From Carya illinoinensis (taxonomy: Eukaryota; Streptophyta; Magnoliopsida; Fagales; Juglandaceae), in the NCBI RefSeq assembly GCF_018687715.1, contig NC_056765.1, forward strand, positions 1,736,001 to 1,800,000: 64,000 nucleotides of DNA, written 5' to 3'. How positions within the stretch are numbered: the stretch's first letter is position 1; every line of letters starts with the position of its first letter. Under the pieces are notes generated by a model. That model made no database searches. It was not told the DNA's origin and saw only the letters and a program-made list of their open reading frames with translations. Positions 55,663 through 64,000 of the stretch are shown in pieces. The translations under genes and the position numbers were made by a program.

Positions 55663-57827
55663 TGTGACGCCCCCAAATCCCCACGCCCAAACACGGGAAA
55701 ATTGAGACGTCCGGATGGTGACAACCCGGGTCACCATCCCCTCGACGGGTGCCGAGTGTGTGCAAGGCAACAGATGTGTACAGATAAACAGCAAGCGGAT
55801 AAAGAAGGTCATAACTAAGTACCAGAATTTCTTTTCTTAACTTAATACAAGCTGTTTAAAACATACATAGATAAATATTACAAAACACGAATACAGTTTT
55901 AAACAAATATAAAGATAGTATCAGCAACCCGGCGGAGCCGTATCCTCGGGCTCAGCCTCCTCCTCGTCGCCCTCTAACTCTGCACCAAAAGCTACGGAAC
56001 CACGAATGGTACCGCAGGTAAGTAAACCCAAACACTACCAGATAAAAACACATATAACTCAAACAAGATGCATGAAACATGCCCAATGCACAAAGCCCAA
56101 AAACACCAGTTTTCCACACACGCCAAAAACCCATTTGGCCCAAAAACATATCCTTTCCGAAAAACACGCCAAAAGCCACATTTGGCCGCCAAAAGTCCAT
56201 TTGGCCCAATATCTCGCCGGAAGTCCATCCGGCCCAAAACCTCGCCAGAAGTCCATCTGGCCCACGCCAAAAGTCCCATTTGGCCTCATAAACCATTATC
56301 CAATTTTAACCGTATACGCCATGACCTCCCCTAGGGGTCATCCGCACACCCTGGCTCCAGTGTCACACCGCAGAGTACCACCACGCATGTGACACCTAAC
56401 GAGCGATGCCCAGTTCCGCGCCTCCCGCGCGTGCGTAGCCAAGCATCCTCTAGCCCTCGCCAGCGAAGGGCCACGGAGTCGGTGAGTAGGGCGATGCCCG
56501 GTTCCATGCCCGGCACGTTCGTAGCCAAGCATCCCCTAGCCCCGCTCCCGTCATCTCTCTCGACAACTCAGGGGACATCACTCAGTTTATTCCGCTCCCG
56601 AGTGACCAGAGGAGCTCCACCGAGATAATAACCCATCCCGGCTTGGGCTCGTGATACACACGCACCCGTAAAACCAGTCACGCCAATACACAGGCTTTTC
56701 ACACAGTCCCACAAACACACGTGCATGCACCATGAAATGCCAAATCAATGCATAATAAAATAACCAACCAACATAAATCAATAAAACAGACAACTCCGTC
56801 CTCCATCCATCCGACCCCCGAAACTCCTCGGACTCAGTCCGGAATCAACAACCAACAACAGTAAATAAATGAATGAGCAATATATATTAAAATCTGAAAA
56901 TAGGGTTTGAAAAATACTTACAGCGCTATATGGCAATTTTAGAAAACAAGCGGCGTTGCAAACGGCTGAAAAACAGCAACGTCACAGTGAAAATTCACTG
57001 TGGCCGTGGGTCTGAAAAACCCACTTTTGAACGCGGACAAACTAGGACACGGGATTGATAGGGAATGGTCTAGAGGTGGTTGTGAAGCTATTGGAAGTGA
57101 CGGACGGCCGTGGGTGGCGGCGGAATGGCCGAAAATGGCAAATCGGAAAACAAGCTCGTGGGAGCTGCTCCGGTGGTCGTTGGAGGCCGGAAATGGGTGG
57201 GTTAGGACAGCAAGAGGCTGGTGATGAAGTGGTGAAGAAATGGTGGCCGGAGGTGGAGCGACGGCGGCGGATCGGAGTGAAATCCGTGCGCCCTTTGGAA
57301 GCTTTTTCCGGCCAAATGGCCGGCCGGTTGGGGGTGGGTTTTGGAGGGGTGGTGCACCGGAGGGAGAGGAAGAGAATGGGACCGGTGGGGGTCCGGTTGG
57401 TGGCCGGACGGCGGCGGTAGGGTAGAGAGAAGGTGGCGCCGGCGTGAGGGAGAGGGAGGAGAGAGAGAGAGAGAGAGAGCTCGGGGGGGGTCCGAATCGG
57501 GGAGAGAGGAGAGAGAAAAAGAAAAAGAAGAAAAAGAAAAGAAGGAAAAAGGAAAAGAAGGGAAAAAGAAAAAAAAAAAGGAAAAAAGAGAAAAAGGGAA
57601 AAAGATGTGAAAAGAGATGAGGTCCAATCCTCACTCCGGGAAAACGAAACAAACCGCCAAAAAGATTAAAACCACTAAACAACTTAAAGAAATAAAACAC
57701 AACCTCAAATAAATTAAATTAAAACCCAATTTTAAAAACGCAAATACATTAAAATAAAATAACTAGTATATTAATTAAATAAAAACAAATACTTCAGCGA
57801 AAATACACTTAAAGGTGGGTCATCACA
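55663..57827 (-). repeat. Tekay 5' LTR (right)
   Basis: It is a near-identical partner of 48347-50512. Visible differences include ACAGCAAGCGG versus ACACGCAGCGG, GCCGTATCC versus GCCGCATCC, GGAACCACG versus GGAACAACG, AGGACAGC versus AGGACGGC, one missing 11-bp unit, and GGTGGGTC versus GGCGGGTC. Confidence 0.96.
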
Positions 57828-57832
57828 CTTTT

Positions 57833-58682
57833 CTTTTTCTTTCGTTTTCTCATGAGCCAAACAATCAAAACCACAACAGACCTTTTATTAAAAAAAAAAC
57901 CACCACAGACCATGCTCCACAACAGGAACTCATTTCATTTTTCTTTACCCAACATTGGGATTATTTTTTCCTTTGTTTCTCATGAGCCAAACAACAAAAC
58001 CACAACAGATTCTATTCAAATACAGAGAAAAAACCCACACGGATGTATTCGAAAAAATAAATATTTCTTTACAATGCCTTACGTTTTCCATCGTTCCCTA
58101 ACTTCTCATGCCTCTCCAACATCACCTTCTCATCCTCTTACATCCCATCTCGTTGTTTCAATCGACACCTAGAAATTATCGTAAAAGACAACCACAAACT
58201 TTCTATTATTTTGTTCAGACTCGAAAGTGTCTTGAACTTTTGGATGAAGGAGACAGAGAGGTAGATATAAGTAGAATTGGAGAATCAAAAGGAGAGGGAG
58301 TAGAGGGCGCCAATGGGGACGACAAACGGGCTCCTCCACGACCTTGAAGACACAAATGAGGAGGTAGGCAATAGAGGAGCAGAAGGCCATGTCAATCATG
58401 GTGAGCGAGATTGGGAATGTACTTGTTGTAGACAAAGACTCTGAAGCCGAAGGCAATCCATATCGTCACATACAGGTAAAAGATAATATGGTTTTACTTT
58501 GGGCGACTAGGGTTGTAGAAGTGAAGATAAGATGCTTATATACAGGCGGGTTGAAATAAAATGAAAACTTGTTAACTAGTCGGGTTGGAGATCTGATCAT
58601 ATCATAATTCGATAAAAATACGGACCGAGTCAAGCCATTTTAATCGGGCTCATCGGATTGATGGGTCATATGCACAGTCCTA
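57833..58682. other. Right part of the non-autonomous hAT-like element
   Basis: It contains a near-repeat of TTCTCATGAGCCAAACAA plus CCACAACAGA (57848-57878 and 57978-58008). A GC-richer stretch at 58195-58460 has open frames on the minus strand and could be a captured gene piece, but I recognise no family. Confidence 0.5.
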
Positions 58683-58690
58683 GCTAGAGT

Positions 58691-59549
58691 AGGTAGTTTT
58701 CACTAATTTTTGGCTGAATAGGTAGTTTTCATGCATTAAAATCTTAATTGGAGACTGCATGCGTTGAAATTTTGAATCCAAGTACATGTCTAATTACGAA
58801 TTAGGAGGAAGAGAGCCGTGCTGCACGAGACGGCTCCGATGAGAGCAAAAAGGTAAGTTTATTTATTTTTATTTTTTTAATTATATATATTTTTAAAAAT
58901 TATAATATCATCCAAAAAATACTTTTTTAATTATTAAATAAAAATAAATTATCGAGACCAATCAGGACAACTCTGATCTCGTGAGCAACAGCACAGTATT
59001 TCCGTTGAGAGAGATCATCAGCCTGAATTAATGCAATCGTACTACTCTTCCTTAACCGATTGAAATGAACTAATCGAGCAGAATTAATGCAACGGCACCT
59101 TTTCTTCTTCTTCTTCTTCTTCTTTTTTTATTGTCGATACATGTTTAATTAGCACTCGATTTTTTGTTTAAAATAAATTATATTTTTAAAATAAAATTTT
59201 ATAAGTATTATTATATTTTTTTTAAAAAAATTCTTTATTAATTTAAGACATAATTGTAAAAATAATCATCTGAACTGCGTAACCAAATAAGGCCTAAATG
59301 ATCTCGATAATATGCTAGTTTTGCATGATAAAATTGATTTATTATATTTTAAAGTTGACGTGTAGAGCATATTATTCACATTATTTAAATAGTAAAATTT
59401 AATTTGAAACAATCAAATTTTAAAATTTATCTTTCAAATAAAATTATATCATATAAATATTTTATTAAAACTATGCCCTACACATCGATTTGATAATAAA
59501 AAAATTTCAATAATATTACCTCGTGATTTTATGTATTGGGACCTGATAA
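58691..59549 (+). repeat. Non-coding repeat unit, copy 4 end and copy 5 start
   Basis: AGGTAGTTTTCACTAATTTTTG, GACTGCATGCGTTGAAATTT, GCCGTGCTGCACGAGACGGC and GACCAATCAGGACAACTCTG continue the unit. From about 59150 a section homologous to 46140-46450 and 61720-62510 begins. A CTT trinucleotide run lies at 59103-59127. Confidence 0.8.
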
Positions 59550-59589
59550 GGCAATCATAGCAGCACGTACTCAAGGCAAACCTATAGCA

Positions 59590-61080
59590 GATTGCACCCA
59601 AGGCAAAGCAGGTGTGCTACCTTCCAAACCCTAATATCATCTATGTGCTACCTGCTACTTCCATGATTCTCCCTTCTGAAAATACCCACCCAATGATCAC
59701 AAGATTGAAAGCCAATGTCCAATGTGAAATGATGGAACTCTTCCCTGGCCTCCTACCAAACACTCTGACTTTCTTACGGTTTCTTCCTCATTCGAGAATC
59801 CTGAAGAACCCGTGTCCTATACAAATGTTGCTAAGTACCCTGAATGGCATCAAGTCATGGAACTTGAGTTCTAAGCCCTTCTTTAAAACTCCACTAGGGA
59901 TCTAGTTCCACCATCTTACTCTCTCAATGTTCTGGGTTCAAAATGGGTTTTAAAAACAAAGATGCATGCTGACGGCTCCCTTGAAAGGCGCAAGGCATGT
60001 ATTGTTGTCAAGGAATTTCATGAACAGCCTAGGGTAGATTATACTAAAACCTTTTCTCCCATTGTGAAATCCATCACTATCCGATTACTACTTTCCATTG
60101 CTATATCATGTAAATGGCCCTTACACCAACTAGATATCCAAAATGCGTTCCTACATAGTGACTTAGAAGAAGCAGTGTACATGCATTAGTCTCCTAGTTT
60201 TGTCAATCCCGATTTTTTAATGTAAATCTACAAGCTAAAATAGGTCATCTATGGCCTTAAACAGGCCTCTCAGGCCTGGTTCTTCAAGCTAAGTTCTCAA
60301 TTCCTTTCTCATAGTTTTCAAGAGTCCAAGTCTGACTCTTCTCTATTTATCTTTAAACAAGTTGGTCATGCCATTTTTATCTTAGTTTATGTTGATAATA
60401 TAATTGTTATTGGCTCACATCCTCTGTTAATCTTAGATTTTATCACTACCATGAGTAATCATTTTCCTGTTAAAGATCTTGGTTATTTACATTTTTTTCT
60501 TGATATAGAGGTTATTCAGAACAACCATGGTCTTTACTAAGTCAGTCCAAATATATCACTGATATCTTGCATCGCACCAATATGCATAATGCTAAAGTTG
60601 TCTCATCTCCTATGTCAACCTCCACTAAGTTTACAGCTCTTGATAGTTCCTCCTTTGAGGATTCTCATATATATAGAAGTGTTGTAGAAAGTTTGTAATA
60701 TTTGGCATTTACCCTTCAAAATATATCATTTGCAGTTAACAAAGTTTGCCAGTCTATGCACTATCCAAAAAATCCCTATTGGCAAGCTATAAAGTGTATT
60801 ATTCATTATCTGCATTTAACTACTCATTTTGGAATGCACTTTTCTACTGATTCTGTGTTTAATATTTTGGCCTACTTTAATGCCAATTGGGTCGGTTGTC
60901 CTAATGATAGAAAGTCTACTGGTATGTTTTGTATATTTTTTTGTTCGCATCTTATTTTATGGGGATTCAAAAAGCAACCAACTATTGTTCGATCATTAAC
61001 TAAAGCCAAATGAGTAATGACAGAATTAGTTAGAAGAATTTTCGGAATACTGGAGCAGCCATTTGAGGCATTTCAGCAAA
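59590..61080 (+). pseudogene. Ty1-copia pol remnant (RT and RNase H), second copy, unrelated to the first
   Basis: Successive frames show THPMITRLKA, GSKWVLKTKMHADGSLERRK, DYTKTFSPIVKSITIRLLLS, QLDIQNAFLHSDLEEAVYM, IYGLKQASQAWF, the YVDNIIV catalytic region (YVDD in active elements), VKDLGYLHFFLDIE, and RNase H words SKSNQ-type and NDRKSTGM. Stops and frame changes are frequent (for example at 60187-60189). The catalytic second Asp of YVDD is Asn. No LTRs or TSD were found; it interrupts the repeat unit near 59549 and 61110. Confidence 0.9.
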
Positions 61081-61109
61081 CACTTTGAGTGCATTATTTT
61101 CTTCTTGCC

Positions 61110-62510
61110 TTATTAGGACCATATATACCTCAGAAAATAAAGAAATTGGATTGGATGGAGAATTGTCCGTTCGCTTTAGAAACTTTCATGACCACGCAGT
61201 ACTACTTCATAACCTATGTAATTAAACTATATGATAATAATATCTTATCTCATCTTATAAAATGCATTATGGAATGAGAAGTGCTACGTATGTTAAACTA
61301 TATGATAATTGATGTAATTTTATGTTATTCATTATATCTATTTTATGAAAAAGATAATTTTATAATCTAATGTATCATATCAAATTACATCACTTTAATA
61401 GAATATTTCTCCTATGAAATTAATTGGTGCTGACTAATCCATTCTAAATTGAAGGAGGCATCTTCTAGCTAAGGTAGTTTTCATTAATTGTTGGCTGCAT
61501 ATGTATATGCATTAACATCTTAATTGGAGGCTGCATTTTGCATCCAAGTACGTACATGTCTGGTTACAAATTAGAACGAGGAAGATCATATGACGGAATT
61601 AATGCAATCGTACTACTCTTTCTTCTTTGCTATTGATTTAAATGAACTAATCAAGAAGGATTAATGCAGCGTTACCCTTCTTTCTTTCTTTCTTGTTTTT
61701 TTTTATTCGATACATGTTTAATTATTACCCCATTTTCTGTTTAAAATAAATGATATTTTTATAAAATAAAGTTTTAAAAGTATCATTATTTTAAAAAAAA
61801 AATCCTTAAATAATTTAAGACATAAATGTAAAATAGTTTAGAAAAATTGTGTCCTCTGCGCTTAATTCCAATAATAATCAATTCAACTTTTTTAAATATT
61901 AAAATAAAATTAATATTAAAAAATTATATTATAAAAATATTTTATTTAATTTTTAACAAAATATCTCATTAATCAAAGAAGATTTCGATAATATGCTAAT
62001 TTTGCATAATAAAATTGATTTATTCTATTTTCAAGTTAATGCATAGAGCATTTCGTCCATATTATTTAAATGGTAAATAAGAAATCTTATAACCCCTAAA
62101 TAACAGCCACCCAATACGAAAGTGACACATAGACATCACAACATACGTTTCGTGTGGCCGCACATTAGAGAATTGGAAATCCCCTTCATCTCCTCGCATC
62201 CCTTCACATGGTTTGTAGACGCTGAGAAAGACTAGGGCCATGGTGGGTCGGGCATTGATGAGGGACAAAGGCCAATCATTTTACGTTTGGGTATTAAGAA
62301 GTGTTAAGGAGAGTTGTGAATAGTAGTAAAAAATAAATAAACTCAATGATAAAATTTAATTTATAACATTTAAATTTTAAAAGTTATCTTTCATATAAAA
62401 TTATATCATACAAATATTTTATTAATTAAGTATGCTCTACACATCAACTTGATAATAAAATTCTCCGAACTACACGATTTTATGTGTTGGGAATCATATA
62501 TACACTTTAG
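61110..62510 (+). repeat. Non-coding repeat unit, copy 5 (direct)
   Basis: It matches 32370-33240 and 45000-46450 in order: AACTATATGATAATTGATGT, TAATTGGTGCTGACTAATCC, GAAGGAGGCATCTTCTAGCT, TTGGAGGCTGCATTTTGCAT, GGAATTAATGCAATCGTACT. It continues with a section like 59150-59549. A block at about 62075-62340 without a partner in the other copies is probably another small insertion. Confidence 0.8.
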
Positions 62511-62741
62511 AAAAATAAATGAACTTTCAGGACCACGCAACTAGCCCTAATATAGCTCCACCTGTGCCAAATAGACAACTGAGTTTTAAGCACAGTAAAA
62601 TCTCACATGCACGACCCATTACAAGACAGATGTCTTTTTAATTTGGACAAAATGACAATGATCATTTATATTGCAGTGACCACGTACAAAAAAAAAAAAT
62701 AATAATGACATGAGATATACGATAACATTATATATATATAC

Positions 62742-62885
62742 GAGTAATGTTATATATAGTTATTTTTGTACACTCTTTGTGCACTCCACTGATATGATTA
62801 GTTGGATTAATTTTTTTTTAATACACAACTAATCATATCACTGGAGTGCACAAAGGAGTCCGCGAAAATGACTTGCACATAAAAT
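62742..62885. mobile_element. Hairpin MITE
   Basis: Arms 62776-62804 and 62826-62854 are inverted repeats of 29 bases with one mismatch (TTTGTGCACTCCA, TGATATGATTAGTTG), separated by a 21-base AT loop. Weaker pairing continues outward. Confidence 0.8.
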
Positions 62886-63424
62886 TTTCTTATATATACA
62901 CACATGTTATCAAAGACACATTTTTCACTGTACAATCAGATATATTTTAAGTAAAATCCGCACGTTTTTTCTTTTTTCTATATTCTATAAATATATATAA
63001 TCATGCAATTTCAAATTTACCGTCATAGAGATACCACTAGACAAAGCAAAACGTACAGACACGCATAGGTTAGAGGGTTACCAATATCTCCCCAAAAATA
63101 CAACCTAAACCATTGTAAAGCTAAAGGATAAAAATGTAAACAGACAAAGCAATTAAACAAATCACTAATAATATTCATAAAGAGGTATATAGAAAAATTT
63201 TATATACCATACAACCATCCTACTAAGTAAGATATGATATATTCATTTATTATATATTTTTTATCATCTAACAGTAATAAATGTATTATATCTTGTCATA
63301 TTTGCAAAACTCTCAAACTTCTAAAATTGAGATCTTGGATTCAAAAACCCTCTCTCCAAATGTAAAAAAACAAATATATCATATTTTAGTTAATAAAATG
63401 ATAGTAAGACGTCTAGCATTATTA
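62886..63424. other. AT-rich intergenic sequence
   Basis: No gene or recognisable element. Confidence 0.45.
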
Positions 63425-63901
63425 GAGTATCCTCGTTGGATTATGTGAATGCAAATTCAAAGGAAAATTTAACTAATAGAACTTAAAAATGTTTTATATT
63501 GAATTATTTAACTTCAAAACTTTTGACTTTTAGGTACAGTAAAATGAAGATTAGCAGTTAAATTTAATTATTACCGTATTACAATCAAAAGAATAAAAAA
63601 TAATATATTTGTACACTCTCTCTCTCCCTCTATTCTCATTCTTTCTCCTGCATTATTTTTTCACATTATTGAATAAAAAATAATAATGTATTTCTATATA
63701 AGTTCTTAATTTAAAAAATATATATAATAGAAAAAAATTTTAAAAAAATTATTATTAAATTTATTATATTTTACTATTATTTTGATTAATAAATAGATAA
63801 TTTAATATGAAAATAAATTTTAAATGGATTAATTAAATATAAAATTATTTCATATTATATAAATTTTATATTTATATTTGAATAATCCGATGAAGATCCT
63901 C
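63425..63901. mobile_element. PIF/Harbinger-like MITE, 477 bp
   Basis: The ends GAGTATCCTCGTTGGATTAT and, inverted, GAGGATCTTCATCGGATTAT are TIRs, flanked by TTA on both sides (63422-63424 and 63902-63904). The terminal sequence is related to the element at 46624-47912. Confidence 0.83.
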
Positions 63902-64000
63902 TTAGATATACATATACACACGTTTTTAAGGATAGCAAAGACTGTGGCTATTGGGACGTGGCCACTGGTCCAAGATGGTGCTCATAATTCTACGTGCGGT

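Larger units (their letters stand above)
48347..57827 (-). mobile_element. Ty3-gypsy chromovirus, Tekay/Del type, young insertion
   Basis: The element is 9481 bp long with TG...CA LTRs of 2166 and 2165 bp and a 5-bp TSD (CTTTT). It has a tRNA-iMet PBS next to the right LTR and a polypurine tract next to the left LTR, so it runs on the minus strand. Gag, then protease, RT, RNase H, integrase and a chromodomain-like tail follow in chromovirus order. By eye the LTRs differ at only about ten positions plus a few indels, near 99.5 percent identity, so insertion is recent. One amber codon in pol and a lost zinc-finger cysteine suggest it no longer moves by itself. Confidence 0.96.
48200..58682. mobile_element. 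Non-autonomous hAT-like element split by a Tekay retrotransposon
   Basis: It has an exact 8-bp TSD, GCTAGAGT (48192-48199 and 58683-58690). The ends are TAGGCCTGCAACCC and, inverted, TAGGACTGTGCATATGACCC. Without the nested retroelement and its TSD it would be about 1.0 kb. The outer parts (48200-48346 and about 58500-58682) carry GGGTCGAACCC/CGACCCG and GGGTCATATG-like motifs. The interior has no transposase. Confidence 0.85.

Noticed and set aside
62062..62268. 68-codon minus-strand frame
   Set aside because: It lies in a probable small insertion, with no family match that I can name.

Overview
This is plant nuclear DNA: AT-rich and intron-containing, with one intact wax-biosynthesis gene surrounded by class I and class II transposable elements. 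The CER1-type alkane gene, the Tekay-type Ty3-gypsy element and the many short MITE families suggest a woody eudicot. A Fagales tree such as walnut, pecan or oak is a weak guess from the repeat families. There are no bacterial features, CRISPR arrays or recognisable tRNA/rRNA genes.

Positions 1-28001 are a nest of transposons at least three levels deep. A degenerate Ty1-copia element (1-498 and 27427-28001) was split by a CACTA (En/Spm) transposon at 499-27426. Its ends are near-identical 24-bp inverted repeats and its 3-bp target duplication is TCG/TAG. The CACTA carries a decayed TNP2-type transposase gene (about 2956-19492) and a decayed second, Transposase_24-type gene (about 21795-25114). 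The TNP2 gene was itself hit twice. An apparently intact hAT transposon lies at 5199-11445 (8-bp TSD, 712-codon transposase ORF). A deletion derivative of a Tat-like Ty3-gypsy element lies at 11599-18485 (5-bp TSD) inside a transposase intron. A further unclassified insertion lies at about 22975-24350.

Positions 28002-37600 hold a primer-binding-site-like motif directly behind the copia LTR, an antisense poly(A)-tailed retrocopy of ribosomal protein L26, and a partial duplicate of the CER1 5' region that keeps the promoter and exon 1 only. A SIRE-like solo LTR, several MITEs and a small hAT element (33603-34812) that captured part of an aspartic protease gene follow.

Positions 37678-43716 on the minus strand are the only convincing functional host gene. 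It is a 10-exon CER1-like aldehyde decarbonylase of 624 codons with all three histidine clusters and one GC-AG intron. Its promoter is followed upstream by a long GA/CT microsatellite and by several diverged direct and inverted copies of a non-coding unit (31430-33240, 33500-35120 reversed, 44440-46150, 46430-48190 plus 58691-59550, and 61110-62510).

Positions 46624-63901 contain a PIF/Harbinger-like element (46624-47912) and a non-autonomous hAT-like element (48200-58682). The latter is interrupted by a young Tekay chromovirus (48347-57827) with nearly identical 2.17-kb LTRs, complete gag, a pol broken by one amber codon, and PBS and PPT. A dead copia pol (59590-61080), a hairpin MITE and a second Harbinger-like MITE (63425-63901) complete the window.

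The genes do not form a pathway. CER1 makes cuticular alkanes and everything else is transposon-derived. Intron boundaries, TSDs and families were read by eye, with no database search or alignment program.
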